DNA of 64,000 nucleotides, from the NCBI RefSeq assembly GCF_900100955.1, contig NZ_FNCC01000018.1, positions 1-64,000 on the forward strand, given 5' to 3'. The DNA comes from Lentzea fradiae (GTDB taxonomy: Bacteria; Actinomycetota; Actinomycetes; Mycobacteriales; Pseudonocardiaceae). Positions within the stretch are counted from its first letter, which is position 1, and the number at the start of each line of letters is the position of its first letter. The position numbers and the translations under genes are program-made. Below the pieces are notes generated by a model, which was not told where the DNA came from, searched no databases, and saw only the letters and a program-made list of their open reading frames with translations. Positions 19,411-28,992 of the stretch are shown here, piece after piece.

Positions 19411-19659
19411 TGAGATGGGCGGCTCACGGCGGAACGGTTCGCACAGTCGCCAACGAACCTCCGACACGTGCCGAACAACTCGGCACGAGCAAGCCGGTGC
19501 CAACAGACAAGCGCAGGCCGACCGGCCCCGACAGCCAGCGGATGCGGGTTGAGTGCCGACCATGCTTCACGGAATGCCGTCCGTAACCCCTCTGCCCCGT
19601 TCGCAACTCTCTTTCGTGTTTCCCCTACCGCACGCGGGGCCCTTTCGTCCTGTCAGGGC

Positions 19660-19680
19660 GTACGCGGGGTCCCCGCGTAC
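19660..19680. repeat. Palindrome copy 3
   Basis: Perfect 21-base palindrome: 10-bp arms gtacgcgggg and ccccgcgtac around a single T. A half copy (cgcacgcgggg) lies about 30 bases to the left. It is about 100 bases from the end of the leftward DUF6779 gene. Confidence 0.85.
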
Positions 19681-19779
19681 TAAAGCCACGTCACGCGGAG
19701 GAGGCGGGGACCACTGGGTGGGTGACACGCGGGCGGGCGCGTGGAGGGCAGAGGCGGAACAGAAGCTCTGGCGTGGGGG

Positions 19780-21255
19780 CTAGTCGTCGCGGCGACGGCG
19801 GCGGCGCGGGGCGTCCGCGCCTCCCAGGGAGGCCAGCAGCTCGCTCACCGACTTGCCGTCCGCGTGCGCGCCAGACGGGTCGTCCGGGGCCGCGCGGCGG
19901 CCGGTCGACACCACGGGCAGCTTCGTGGACGAGTCCTCCGCCACGCGGCGGCCCGCCACCGGGGCGTCGTTGGCCGCGCGGCGGCCCGTCGGGACCACCG
20001 GGAGACTCGCCGACGACTGCTCGGAGGCGCGGCGGCCCGCCGGTGGCAGGGAGACCAGGGAGTCCTCGGACTTCGTCCTGCGGGCGGGTGCTTCCTCGGT
20101 GCGCCTGCGGCCGCTGGCGGCTGCCGGCTGGCTGTCCGGGTTGAGCGTCTCCCAGGAACCGCTGTCCTGCACCGCAGGGGGCTGGCGGTCGTCGGCTCGG
20201 CGGCGGCCACCGCCGGTCTGCTGCAACGACTTCGGGTCGATCATCTCGGTGCGTTCGGCGACGCGGGAGCGCGGCTGCTCGGTCTTGCGGGCCTCGACCG
20301 GCTTGCGGGGCTCGACGGGCTTGCGCGGCTCCACGCGGGGTTCGGCCGGCTTGGGCAGCGCTTCCGTGCGGGGCTGCTGGGCGGCCGGCTGGACCGGCGG
20401 GCGCTGCACGCGTTCGGTGCGCGGGGGCTGGGCGGCGGGCGACGGGGCGGCGGTGGGCGGCTTGGCGCCGCCGAGTCTCGCCGAGACGGCCGCGGCGGCG
20501 GACGGGCGGGGCTGCGGGCGGGCCGGTTCCTGCTTGGCCGCCTTCACGGGCTCGCGGCGCACGGCGGGCTGCGGGCGCGGAGGGGTCCTGGCCGGTTCCG
20601 GGCGGGCGGGCTCGGGGCGGGCGGCCTCCCTGCGCGGCGGCTGCACCTTGGCGTCGTGCGCGACGCGTTCGATCAGCTCGGTGCGCTCGGACGGTTTCTC
20701 GGCGGGCGGGGCCGACGCGGAGATGGCGTTGATGATCCGCTTCTCGGCGCCGGGGGTCAGGCGGGCGGAGTCCGAGGCGAGGGAACGCAGGCGGGTCGAC
20801 TCGGCGCGCAGCGCGACGCGTTCGACGAGGACGTCACCGCCCAGCAACGCCTGCAGGTTGTCGCGCAACGCGTGCAGATCGGCGCGCAGCGCCTCGATGT
20901 CCGCGCGGGACTCCTGCTCGATGCGCTTGCGCGTCTCGGCCTCGATCTCCAGCTCGTACTCGCGCCGGGCCGCGACCTCGCGTTCCAGCTCCAGCTCGTA
21001 GACGGACTGGAGGTCGGCCACCTCGTCGTCGCGGTCGGAGACCTGCCTGCGGTACTTGGCCGCCAGGAAAGCGCCCACCAGCGCCGCCCACAACGCGGCC
21101 ACCACGGCCAGGCGCAGCATGCGGGCGCTGTCGCTCAGCACGAGCACCGCCGCGGCCACGAGTGCGAGCGCTAGTGCCGCCACCAACAGCAAGCGCCCTG
21201 AGCCACGACCGCGATCTTCTTGCTCGTCGTCGATCGACGCGCCTCGCCCGGTCAT
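19780..21255 (-). CDS. DUF6779-type membrane protein with coiled coil and Arg/Pro-rich tail (491 aa)
   Basis: Unknown function. Two N-terminal membrane helices (LLLVAALALALVAAAVLVL; LAVVAALWAALVGAFLAA) are followed by a charged coiled coil (about residues 70-150, YELELEREVAARREYELEIE). A long disordered tail rich in Pro, Arg, Ala and Glu follows. Near the C-terminus a motif of the type LPVVxTGRRAAxD repeats about every 20 residues, and the protein ends in RRRRRRDD. It is the last gene of the ftsH-fol operon, in the place of Rv3604c. ATG at 21253-21255 preferred over GTG two codons upstream. Confidence 0.82.
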   Translation of the reverse strand: MTGRGASIDDEQEDRGRGSGRLLLVAALALALVAAAVLVLSDSARMLRLAVVAALWAALVGAFLAAKYRRQVSDRDDEVADLQSVYELELEREVAARREYELEIEAETRKRIEQESRADIEALRADLHALRDNLQALLGGDVLVERVALRAESTRLRSLASDSARLTPGAEKRIINAISASAPPAEKPSERTELIERVAHDAKVQPPRREAARPEPARPEPARTPPRPQPAVRREPVKAAKQEPARPQPRPSAAAAVSARLGGAKPPTAAPSPAAQPPRTERVQRPPVQPAAQQPRTEALPKPAEPRVEPRKPVEPRKPVEARKTEQPRSRVAERTEMIDPKSLQQTGGGRRRADDRQPPAVQDSGSWETLNPDSQPAAASGRRRTEEAPARRTKSEDSLVSLPPAGRRASEQSSASLPVVPTGRRAANDAPVAGRRVAEDSSTKLPVVSTGRRAAPDDPSGAHADGKSVSELLASLGGADAPRRRRRRDD

Positions 21256-21291
21256 GCGCACTACGGTACCGCGTAGTTATGGGACTGAGAC

Positions 21292-21759
21292 CTACGGCCG
21301 GGTATCTATCTCGTTTCCGCCGCTCTGATCTGGTGTCTTGCAGCAATGTTCGAGCCACAGCGCCGCCGCGGTGAGCGCCAGCGCCGAGATCATCCCGACG
21401 ACGGCGGTGCCGAGGTCGTGGGAGGCGGCGGGGAACGAGTCGCGGACGGGCACGACGAAGACGAGCAGACCGGTCCAGGCGCCGAACATCAACGCGCCCA
21501 GCACGGACGACGCCTTCGCCAGCGCGACGGCACGAGCGGCGGTCAGCGGCTGCACCGGACGCGCTCCCTTGCGGCGCTCGATCCTGGCGCGCAACGAGAA
21601 CGCGAGCACGACCTCCACCACCGCGATGACGAACAGCGTCGAACCGGCCAGCAACGGCAACGGCGGCAACGTGTCGTAGGACAGCCGCAGCACCAGGTGG
21701 GCCAGGATTCCGGCGATGATCGCGACGGACGCCAGGTCGCGCGGACGGGTGAACTTCAC
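21292..21759 (-). CDS. DUF3180 membrane protein (155 aa)
   Basis: Small integral membrane protein of unknown role, conserved next to folK in actinobacteria (Rv3605c position). Four hydrophobic helices are visible: ASVAIIAGILAHLVL, LLAGSTLFVIAVVEVVLAF, VLGALMFGAWTGLLVFVVPV and VVGMISALALTAAALWL. The GTG start overlaps the folK stop (GTGA). Confidence 0.9.
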   Translation of the reverse strand: MKFTRPRDLASVAIIAGILAHLVLRLSYDTLPPLPLLAGSTLFVIAVVEVVLAFSLRARIERRKGARPVQPLTAARAVALAKASSVLGALMFGAWTGLLVFVVPVRDSFPAASHDLGTAVVGMISALALTAAALWLEHCCKTPDQSGGNEIDTRP

Positions 21760-22250
21760 GAGTTCACCCCACCCGAAAGCACCAGATCTTCACGCCGTCG
21801 CACACCTTCGGAGGAAAACTTCAGTGCCGCAACGGGTCCGTGCCCCGGCAGCACCGCGTCGGGTTCGACGTCGAGCCACGGGATCAGCACCGTCGCGCGC
21901 TCGTGTGCTCCCGGATGCGGCAGGAGCAGCTCCGGGTGCTCGGACGTCACGCCGTCGACCGTGACCACGTCGACGTCCAAAGTTCTTGGGCCCCAACGCT
22001 TTTCGCGCACGCGTCCGGCCGCGTTCTCCAACGCCTGGCCGCGGCGCAGCCAGCCCCACTCGTCGACGTCGTCCGCCGCCACGACCACGACGGCGTTCAG
22101 GAAGTCCGGCTGGTCTTCGACTCCCCACGCCGCCGTTTCGTACACGGGCGACACCGCCACGAGAAACGGCCGCAGCCCGTCCACGACCGACTGCAGGTAC
22201 GCGAACCGGTCGCCGAGGTTCGAGCCGATCGACAGGACGGCGCGGGTCAC
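21756..22250 (-). CDS. folK: HPPK, 6-hydroxymethyl-dihydropterin pyrophosphokinase (164 aa)
   Basis: Transfers pyrophosphate from ATP to hydroxymethyldihydropterin. HPPK motifs are [47 protein letters not shown] (the catalytic RxxPRxxDxD) and [17 protein letters not shown]. The GTG at 22248-22250 overlaps the folB stop (GTGA). The longer frame over folB is not used. Confidence 0.97.
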   Translation of the reverse strand: MTRAVLSIGSNLGDRFAYLQSVVDGLRPFLVAVSPVYETAAWGVEDQPDFLNAVVVVAADDVDEWGWLRRGQALENAAGRVREKRWGPRTLDVDVVTVDGVTSEHPELLLPHPGAHERATVLIPWLDVEPDAVLPGHGPVAALKFSSEGVRRREDLVLSGGVNS

Positions 22251-22636
22251 TTCTCTTCCTTCAGCGGCGCGGCCAGCCGGCGGGACCGGCGGATCGTCAC
22301 CGACACGTCGTCGAACTGCAGCGGGATCGGCGCGGACGGCTTGTGCACCGTCACCTCGGCCGCGTGCAGCCGAGGGTCGGTCATGGCCTCGTCGGCGATG
22401 CGTCCCGCGACCGTCTCGATCAGGTCGTACGGCTCGCCGCCGACGATCGCCGCGGCCATCTCGGCCAGTTCGCCGTAGTGGTAGGTCTGGGTCAGGTCGT
22501 CCGTGCGGGACGCCGCGGACAGGTCGAGCCACAGCGTGATGTCGACGACGAACTCCTGCCCGTCGCGCTTCTCGTGCTCGAAGACGCCGTGGTTGCCGCG
22601 GACCCGCAGGCCCGTCAACGCGATCCGGTCAGCCAT
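22247..22636 (-). CDS. folB: Dihydroneopterin aldolase (129 aa)
   Basis: Cleaves dihydroneopterin to hydroxymethyldihydropterin and glycolaldehyde. The family pattern is [20 protein letters not shown] (Tyr replaced by His in RGNHGV, common in actinobacteria), [32 protein letters not shown] and [10 protein letters not shown]. The ATG lies inside the end of folP (8-base overlap) and the stop overlaps folK. Confidence 0.96.
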   Translation of the reverse strand: MADRIALTGLRVRGNHGVFEHEKRDGQEFVVDITLWLDLSAASRTDDLTQTYHYGELAEMAAAIVGGEPYDLIETVAGRIADEAMTDPRLHAAEVTVHKPSAPIPLQFDDVSVTIRRSRRLAAPLKEEK

Positions 22637-23450
22637 GTCCCCGCCTCCACGCCCCGGCGACGGCGACCGCGTCCAGCGACCGGTCGACGTCGTGCACCCG
22701 CACTCCCCACGCACCGTTGAACGCGGCCAGCGCGGACACCGCCGCGGTCGCGTCCTCCCTGCCGTCCGGTGGACGGTCGCCGAGCAACGTGCCGAGGAAG
22801 CGTTTCCGCGACGCCCCCACCAGCACCGGAAAGCCCAGCTCGACGAGCTCGTCCAGGCGCTGCAACAGCTGCCAGTTGTGGTCGCCGAGCTTCGCGAAGC
22901 CCAGACCGGGGTCGAGCACGATCGACGACTCCTCGACGCCCGCGGCCAGCGCCGCCTCAACCCGTTGCAGCAGTTCCGAACGCACGTCTACGACCACGTC
23001 GTCGTAGCACGCGAGCGCGTCCATCTCCGTGCTGTGCCCACGCCAGTGCATGAGCACGTACGGCACGCCCGCGGCGGCGACGACCTTGGCCATCTCATGG
23101 TCCGCGAGGCCACCGGACACGTCGTTCACGATCGTCGCGCCGGCGTCCAGCGCCGCCGCCGCGACGGCCGCGCGCATCGTGTCCACGCTGACCGGCACGC
23201 CTTCGGCGACCAGCGCGCGGATCACCGGGACGACGCGGGCGATCTCCTCGTCGGCGTCGACGCGCCGGGCGCCGGGCCGGGTCGACTCGCCGCCCACGTC
23301 GATCATGTCGGCGCCACGCCGGTGCAGCTCGACGCCGTGCGCGACCGCGTCCCTGCGGTCGAGGTAGCGGCCGCCGTCGGAGAACGAGTCGGGCGTCACG
23401 TTGAGCACGCCCATCACGACGCACCGGCCGGGACGCGGCAGACCGCTCAC
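22629..23450 (-). CDS. folP: Dihydropteroate synthase (273 aa)
   Basis: Condenses hydroxymethyldihydropterin pyrophosphate with p-aminobenzoate; the sulfonamide target. Motifs are [67 protein letters not shown] and [15 protein letters not shown] at 23448-23450 overlaps the folE stop. This is a complete FolP1-type enzyme. Confidence 0.97.
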   Translation of the reverse strand: MSGLPRPGRCVVMGVLNVTPDSFSDGGRYLDRRDAVAHGVELHRRGADMIDVGGESTRPGARRVDADEEIARVVPVIRALVAEGVPVSVDTMRAAVAAAALDAGATIVNDVSGGLADHEMAKVVAAAGVPYVLMHWRGHSTEMDALACYDDVVVDVRSELLQRVEAALAAGVEESSIVLDPGLGFAKLGDHNWQLLQRLDELVELGFPVLVGASRKRFLGTLLGDRPPDGREDATAAVSALAAFNGAWGVRVHDVDRSLDAVAVAGAWRRGHG

Positions 23451-24094
23451 CGCGTCCGGCCCCTGATCAGCTCGATCGCCTCCGCCCGCGACGAGGCGGA
23501 GGTGCGCAGGATGCCGCGCACCGCGGAGGTCGTCGTGCGCGAACCGGGCTTGCGCACGCCGCGCATGCCCATGCACAGGTGCTCCGCCTCGACCACGACG
23601 ATCACGCCGCGCGGTTCGAGCTTGCGCACCAACGCGTCCGCGACCTGCGACGTCAGCCGCTCCTGCACCTGCGGCCTCTTCGAGTACAGGTCGACGAGCC
23701 TGGCGAGCTTCGACAGCCCCGTCACGCGGCCCTGCTCGTTCGGGATGTACCCGACGTGCGCGACGCCGTGGAACGGCAGCAGGTGGTGCTCGCAGAAGCT
23801 GAACATCGGGATGTCCGTGACGAGGACGAGCTCCTCGTGGCTCTCGTCGAACGTCTTCGCGAGGACCGCGTCCGCGTCCGTGTACAGACCCGCGAACAAC
23901 TCCCGGTAAGCGCGCGCCACCCGCGCGGGTGTCTCGCGCAGGCCCTCGCGCTCCGGGTCCTCACCGCACGCGATCAGCAGCTCGCGCACCGCAGCCTCCG
24001 CGCGGGCCTGGTCGAAGACCCGCCGCGCGGAGACGCCGGCCTCCCCGTCGAGGGTGAGACCGGCGTCCGCGTCGAGCTGGTCGTGCTCTGTCAC
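23447..24094 (-). CDS. folE: GTP cyclohydrolase I (215 aa)
   Basis: First step of folate synthesis, GTP to dihydroneopterin triphosphate. Zinc ligands are the Cys and His in [20 protein letters not shown] and the Cys in [29 protein letters not shown] and the C-terminal [10 protein letters not shown] are standard. The GTG at 24092-24094 overlaps the ftsH stop (GTGA); the upstream in-frame extension lies inside ftsH. The first ~25 residues are a variable tail. Confidence 0.97.
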   Translation of the reverse strand: MTEHDQLDADAGLTLDGEAGVSARRVFDQARAEAAVRELLIACGEDPEREGLRETPARVARAYRELFAGLYTDADAVLAKTFDESHEELVLVTDIPMFSFCEHHLLPFHGVAHVGYIPNEQGRVTGLSKLARLVDLYSKRPQVQERLTSQVADALVRKLEPRGVIVVVEAEHLCMGMRGVRKPGSRTTTSAVRGILRTSASSRAEAIELIRGRTR

Positions 24095-26280
24095 TGCCGC
24101 TCGTCCTGGTCCGGCTGCGGCTTCTTCGGCTCCCAGACGTTGTGCGGCTTGCCGCCGGGCACCGTCGCCGGGGTCCATCCGGGCGGGGCGCCGTAGTTCG
24201 GCGGGCCCGCCTGGTTGCCCTGCTGGCCGGGCTGGTGCACGCCGTTCGTCCCGTTCGGCGACGGCAGCACCTCCGTCGGCTCCGCGGCGGAAGGCTCGTC
24301 CTGCTGCTGCAGGTCCTCCTCGATCGCGTCCTCGACGACGGGCGGCCACGGCTCGCCGCGTTCCTTGGCGAGCTCGCCGGGGGTCTTGACCGGCGGGATG
24401 TCGGACGGCTTGCGGTCACCGAAGTCGTTGAACTGGGTGATGCGCGGCCGCTTCTCGACGCGGGCGAAGATCCGCTCCAGGTCCTTCTGGTGCAGGGTCT
24501 CCTTCTCGAACAGCTCGAGCGTGAGGTCGTCGAGGACGTCGCGGTAGGTGTTGAGCACCTCGTACGCCTCGGTGTGCGCGGCCTCGATGAGCTTGCGCAC
24601 CTCCTCGTCGATCTCGTGCGCGACCTCCAGCGAGTAGTCCGCCTGGCGACCGGCCGAGCGGCCGAGGAACGGCTCGCCCTGCTCCTGCCCGTACTTCACG
24701 GCGCCGAGCCGCGCGCTCATGCCGTACTCGGTGACCATCGCGCGGGCGATCTTGGTCGCCTGCTCGATGTCGTTGGACGCACCCGTCGTGGGCTCGTGGA
24801 AGACGAGCTCCTCGGCGGAACGGCCACCCAGTGCGAACACCAGCCGCGCGATCATCTCGGACCTGGTCATCAGGTCCTTGTCCTCTTCCGGCACCGAGAG
24901 GGTGTGGCCGCCGGTGCGGCCGCGGGCGAGGATCGTGACCTTGTAGACCGGGTCGATGTCCGGCATCGCCCACGCGGCCAGGGCGTGCCCCGCCTCGTGG
25001 TACGCGGTGATCTTCTTCTCCTTCTCGGAGATGATCCGGCTCTTGCGGGCCGGACCGCCGATCACGCGGTCGACCGACTCCTCCAGCGCGGCACCGGTGA
25101 TGGTGGTGCCGTTCTGGCGGGCGGTGAGCAGCGCGGCCTCGTTGATCACGTTCGCGAGGTCGGCGCCGGAGAAACCGACGGTGCGCTTCGCGAGGCCGTC
25201 CATGTCCGCGTCGGCGGCCAGGGGCTTGCCCTTCGAGTGCACCTTCAGGATCTGCTTGCGGCCCTTCAGGTCCGGCGCGGACACCGGGATCTGGCGGTCG
25301 AAGCGACCGGGGCGCAGCAGGGCGGGGTCGAGGATGTCGGGCCGGTTCGTCGCCGCGATCAGGATGATCCCGCCGCGCGAGTCGAAGCCGTCCATCTCGA
25401 CGAGCAGCTGGTTGAGGGTCTGCTCGCGCTCGTCGTGGCCACCGCCGAGACCGGCGCCGCGGTGGCGGCCCACCGCGTCGATCTCGTCGACGAAGATGAT
25501 GCACGGCGCGTTCTGCTTGGCCTGCTCGAACAGGTCGCGGACGCGGGAGGCACCGACACCGACGAACATCTCGACGAAGTCCGAGCCGGAGATCGAGTAG
25601 AACGGCACACCGGCCTCACCGGCGACCGCCCTCGCGAGCAGCGTCTTGCCGGTTCCCGGCGGGCCGTACAGCAGCACGCCCTTGGGGATCTTCGCGCCGA
25701 GCGCCTGGTAGCGGCCGGGGTTCTGGAGGAAGTCCTTGATCTCCTCGAGCTCCTCGACGGCCTCCTCGGCACCGGCGACGTCGGCGAACGTCGTCTTGGG
25801 CATGTCCTTGGACAGCTGCTTGGCCTTGGACTTGCCGAAGTTCAGGACGCGGTTGCCGCCGCCCTGGGCGTTGTTCATCATCCACATCAGCAGCAGCAAC
25901 AGCAGGCCGAGCGGCACGAGGTAGATCAAGATCTGCATCAGGATCGACTCCTGGCTGACCTTGGTCTCCACCGTCGGCTTGTTGCCGGCCTCGTCGAGGA
26001 CGGTGAAGATCTCGTCCGTCGCACTGGCGGGGTACTGCGTGATCAGGCGGTTGCTGCCCTCGAACGAGGCCCCGTCCTTGAGGGTGAGCCGGAGACGCTG
26101 CTCCTTGTCCTCGATCGTGGCTTCCTTGACGTTGCCCTCGCGCACTTGTGCGAGTGCTTGGGACGTCTTGACCTGGTGGTAGCCCCGTGAGTCGTCGAAG
26201 AGCACGGTGAAGACGAAGTAGAGCAGCAACACCGCAGCGATCCACAGCAGCGGGTTGCGAAGCAGGCGCTTGCGGTCCAT
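24091..26280 (-). CDS. ftsH: ATP-dependent zinc metalloprotease FtsH (729 aa)
   Basis: Membrane AAA+ protease for quality control. It has an N-terminal helix ([18 protein letters not shown]), a ~75-residue external domain and a second helix ([18 protein letters not shown]). The AAA module has [19 protein letters not shown], second region of homology [20 protein letters not shown], and pore motif FVGVG. The zinc site is [10 protein letters not shown]. The ~100-residue C-terminal tail is disordered and rich in Pro, Gly, Asn and Gln, typical of actinobacterial FtsH. ATG at 26278-26280. It heads an operon with the whole folate branch. Confidence 0.97.
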   Translation of the reverse strand: MDRKRLLRNPLLWIAAVLLLYFVFTVLFDDSRGYHQVKTSQALAQVREGNVKEATIEDKEQRLRLTLKDGASFEGSNRLITQYPASATDEIFTVLDEAGNKPTVETKVSQESILMQILIYLVPLGLLLLLLMWMMNNAQGGGNRVLNFGKSKAKQLSKDMPKTTFADVAGAEEAVEELEEIKDFLQNPGRYQALGAKIPKGVLLYGPPGTGKTLLARAVAGEAGVPFYSISGSDFVEMFVGVGASRVRDLFEQAKQNAPCIIFVDEIDAVGRHRGAGLGGGHDEREQTLNQLLVEMDGFDSRGGIILIAATNRPDILDPALLRPGRFDRQIPVSAPDLKGRKQILKVHSKGKPLAADADMDGLAKRTVGFSGADLANVINEAALLTARQNGTTITGAALEESVDRVIGGPARKSRIISEKEKKITAYHEAGHALAAWAMPDIDPVYKVTILARGRTGGHTLSVPEEDKDLMTRSEMIARLVFALGGRSAEELVFHEPTTGASNDIEQATKIARAMVTEYGMSARLGAVKYGQEQGEPFLGRSAGRQADYSLEVAHEIDEEVRKLIEAAHTEAYEVLNTYRDVLDDLTLELFEKETLHQKDLERIFARVEKRPRITQFNDFGDRKPSDIPPVKTPGELAKERGEPWPPVVEDAIEEDLQQQDEPSAAEPTEVLPSPNGTNGVHQPGQQGNQAGPPNYGAPPGWTPATVPGGKPHNVWEPKKPQPDQDERQ

Positions 26281-26606
26281 GCACTTACGGCCGGCGGGCG
26301 GCCTCGACCCTCCCTGACTTGCGCGTCGGGCAGTGGAAGACCCACATACCGCGTCCGACCAGCCTACCGCCCGCTGGTCGGGTACTGAGCAACCAACGGG
26401 CGAGGACGGTTCCGGGTTCCCGCTCGTGACCCCTGCCACGCATGTTCACGCACTTTGGTTCATCCGGAACAAGTACCGCCGTCCAGGCGAGTGACGCAGG
26501 TCATGCCATCTCATTACGTTCGTGGGTCCATGTCATCCTCGTTTGTCAACCGAGTGTTTCCCCGCCACTCGAAAGAGTGAACACGCGACCGAAGGTAAGT
26601 AACCGT
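26281..26606. other. Divergent intergenic region between ftsH and VWA gene
   Basis: 326 bases without a supported gene. It should contain the ftsH-fol operon promoter and that of the VWA protein. The right half (26490-26600) is less GC-rich than the genes. I see no recognisable operator or riboswitch. Confidence 0.6.
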
Positions 26607-28304
26607 ATGTCAGCACGTCACACTTCTCCCGGCTTGTTCCGGAGGGTGGCGCTGCCCGTGGCCGCCCTGGTCGGAGTCGTCGCGGCGGCCGGCGTGACGG
26701 TGGTGGCCCTGCGGGTCACCAGCGGCGCCGACTGCTCCGGCGCACTGCCGCTGAAGGTAGCCGTCACCCCTGCCGCCCTGGACGTGGTGAACGCGGCCGC
26801 CCAGGACTACCAGCGCTCCCAGCCCGTCGTGAACGGCCGGTGCGTCCAGGTCCAGGTCGAGTCCCGCAACGCCGCCGACGTGGCGAACGAGCTCCCGACC
26901 GCGCAGATCAACCCCCACTCGCTGTGGATCCCCGACTCCTCGATGTGGGCGGCGGAGGCGCAGCGGCAGGCAGCGGAGACCGGTCCCGAGGCCCCGAAGC
27001 TCGACATCAAGCCGTCCCTGGCCTCCAGCCCCCTGGTGATGGCGGGCTCGGAACAGGCGATGTCGAAGATCGGCTTCCCGGTCCAGCCCGTCTCGTGGGC
27101 GACCGTCATCAACCCCAACGTCCAGATCTCGATGAGCGACCCGACGATGACCTCCGAGGGCCTCGCCTCCCTGTTCGTGATCCGCACCCTGCTCGGCAAC
27201 CCCGACGGCACGCCCAAGCCCGAGCTCGTCGGCACCCTGCTGCGGGTGGGCCGCAGCGCCGTCCCGTCGGTGCGCGACTCGTTCGGCAAGGTCACCACCG
27301 ACTCGGCGAAGGCACCGCTGTTCGCGGCCACCGAGCAGTCCGTCGTGGCCAACAACCGCGCGGCGAAGGACAACGTCGTGCTGGGCGCCCCGCCGAAGGA
27401 GGGCACGCTCTCGTTCGACTACCCGCTGGTCAGGGTCTCCCGCCAGAGCGAGCAGATCGGCATGGGCGAGGCAGCGGCGCAGTTCGAGAAGGTCCTCCGC
27501 TCCTCCGACACGGCGAAGCGCTTCGGCGAAGCGGGCTTCCGCACCGTGCAGGGCGCGGCGCCGGCCGACTGGACGACCGACGTCGAGGGCGTGCAGGCGG
27601 GCGACGTGAAGCTGATCGAGACCCCGGACGCCGACCAGGTCTCCGAGCTGCTGCGCACCTGGGGCGCCATCAGCCTGGACATGCGGATGCTGACCGTCAT
27701 CGACGTCTCCGGCTCGATGGTCGAGAAGAGCGGCGACGGCAAGACCCGCGTGGAAGCCGCCACCGAGGCGTCCATGACAGCCCTGTCGATGCTCCCGGAC
27801 ACCACCCAGATCGGCCTCTGGGCGTTCTCCACGGACAAGAAGCCGCCGAACGACTGGATCGAGCTCGTCCCGCTCGGCCCGCTGGGCGAACCCCTCGCGG
27901 GCGTCGCACGACGCAAGCGCCTGGAAGCGGGCGCCTCGCAGCTCACCGCCCTCGTCGGCGGCGGCACGGCGCTCAACGACACGACCCTCGCCGCCTACCG
28001 GCACGTGCTGTCCGGCTACGACCCGTCGAAGGTCAACTCGGTCGTGCTGATGACCGACGGCCGCAACGACGACATCTCGTCGATCGACACGGCCTCGCTG
28101 ATCGAGACCCTGAAGCGGGAGACCGACCCCGCGAAACCGGTGCCGATCATCATGGTCGGACTCGGCGACGAGGTGGACATGGACGCGCTGCGCTCGATCT
28201 CCGCCGCCACCGGCGGCAAGGCGTACCACGCGAAGAACCCCGAGGACATCCGCGGCGTGCTGCTCGACGCGGTGTCACAGCGGCGGTGCCGCCCGAACTG
28301 CTGA
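26607..28304 (+). CDS. Secreted/anchored substrate-binding plus VWA-domain protein (565 aa)
   Basis: Extracytoplasmic protein. A signal/anchor helix (VALPVAALVGVVAAAGVTVVAL) is followed by a solute-binding-like domain (LPLKVAVTPAALDVVNAAAQ and LWIPDSSMWA, about residues 45-345). A von Willebrand A domain follows with a full MIDAS: DVSGSM at about residue 365, a Thr/Gly in GGGTALNDTT, and MTDGRNDD. The MIDAS implies metal-dependent adhesion or complex formation. Two short Cys motifs occur, one after the helix (SGADCSG) and one at the end (QRRCRPNC). ATG 26607 follows GAAGGTAAG. Unknown partner; BatA-like or chelatase-type roles are possible. Confidence 0.85.
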   Translation: MSARHTSPGLFRRVALPVAALVGVVAAAGVTVVALRVTSGADCSGALPLKVAVTPAALDVVNAAAQDYQRSQPVVNGRCVQVQVESRNAADVANELPTAQINPHSLWIPDSSMWAAEAQRQAAETGPEAPKLDIKPSLASSPLVMAGSEQAMSKIGFPVQPVSWATVINPNVQISMSDPTMTSEGLASLFVIRTLLGNPDGTPKPELVGTLLRVGRSAVPSVRDSFGKVTTDSAKAPLFAATEQSVVANNRAAKDNVVLGAPPKEGTLSFDYPLVRVSRQSEQIGMGEAAAQFEKVLRSSDTAKRFGEAGFRTVQGAAPADWTTDVEGVQAGDVKLIETPDADQVSELLRTWGAISLDMRMLTVIDVSGSMVEKSGDGKTRVEAATEASMTALSMLPDTTQIGLWAFSTDKKPPNDWIELVPLGPLGEPLAGVARRKRLEAGASQLTALVGGGTALNDTTLAAYRHVLSGYDPSKVNSVVLMTDGRNDDISSIDTASLIETLKRETDPAKPVPIIMVGLGDEVDMDALRSISAATGGKAYHAKNPEDIRGVLLDAVSQRRCRPNC

Positions 28305-28322
28305 CCGGAGCCGTCTGACGAA

Positions 28323-28376
28323 AATGGCCAAGGCGCAGCCCCCACCCTCACCGGGGGGGACGGCCCCTTGGCCATT
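28323..28376. terminator. Bidirectional terminator between VWA gene and hpt
   Basis: Arms aatggccaagg (from 28323) and ccttggccatt (to 28376), with A-rich and T-containing flanks (aaaa before, ttctat after). Lies between convergent genes. Confidence 0.8.
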
Positions 28377-28426
28377 CTATCGCCCCACGACCTGCGGAAA
28401 CGTCCGTTCGCAGATCTGTGGACAAC

Positions 28427-28975
28427 TCAGCTCGAGTAGACCTTCGGGTCCAGCGTGCCGATGTAGGGCAGGTCGCGGTAGCGCTCCGCGTAGTCGAGGC
28501 CGTAGCCGACGACGAACTCGTTGGGGATGTCGAAGCCGACGTACTTCACCGGCACCTCGACCTTGACCGCGTCGGGCTTGCGCAGGAGCGTGCACACCTG
28601 CAGCGAGCGGGGCTTGCGCGACTGCAGGTTCTTCAGCAGCCACGAGAGCGTGAGCCCGGAGTCGATGATGTCCTCGACGATCACCACGTTGCGGTCGGCG
28701 ATGTCGCGGTCCAGGTCCTTCAGGATCCGCACCACGCCGGAGGACGACGTGGAGGAGCCGTAGGACGAAACGGCCATGAACTCGAGCTGCACCGGAACGG
28801 GCAGCGCGCGGGCGAGGTCGGCCATGAACATCACGGCGCCCTTGAGCACCGTGATCAGCACGAGGTCGGAGTCACCTTCTGGGTGATCAGCCGCGACCTG
28901 CTTGGCGAGTTCGGTGACCTTGTCGCTGATCTCCTGCTCGGTGATGAGCACGGATGCGATGTCGCCGTCGTACAC
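28427..28975 (-). CDS. hpt: Hypoxanthine-guanine phosphoribosyltransferase (182 aa)
   Basis: Purine salvage. The PRPP-binding loop is [18 protein letters not shown], the PPi loop region is [16 protein letters not shown], and [20 protein letters not shown] carries the purine-binding Lys/Asp region. The GTG at 28973-28975 is preferred because AGGGG lies eight bases before it; longer frames run into the tilS intergenic space. It follows tilS, the usual tilS-hpt order in actinobacteria (Rv3625c-Rv3624c). Confidence 0.97.
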   Translation of the reverse strand: MYDGDIASVLITEQEISDKVTELAKQVAADHPEGDSDLVLITVLKGAVMFMADLARALPVPVQLEFMAVSSYGSSTSSSGVVRILKDLDRDIADRNVVIVEDIIDSGLTLSWLLKNLQSRKPRSLQVCTLLRKPDAVKVEVPVKYVGFDIPNEFVVGYGLDYAERYRDLPYIGTLDPKVYSS

Positions 28976-28992
28976 GGACAGGTCCCCTCTGC

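Larger units (their letters stand above)
19341..19779. other. Gene-free region with GC palindromes
   Basis: 439 bases between the EF-hand gene and the end of the DUF6779 gene. Short open frames here have no ribosome sites or recognisable products. It holds three GC-rich palindromes built on a shared acgcgggg/ccccgcgt core plus a half copy near 19630. The first could also terminate the EF-hand transcript; the rest are unexplained. Confidence 0.7.

Noticed and set aside
19350-19680. CRISPR array
   Set aside because: The repeats are palindromes of different length with irregular spacing and no uniform spacers; no cas gene is present.
26281-26606. Riboswitch upstream of the VWA gene
   Set aside because: I looked for conserved cores of common actinobacterial riboswitches and saw none; only a less GC-rich promoter-like region.
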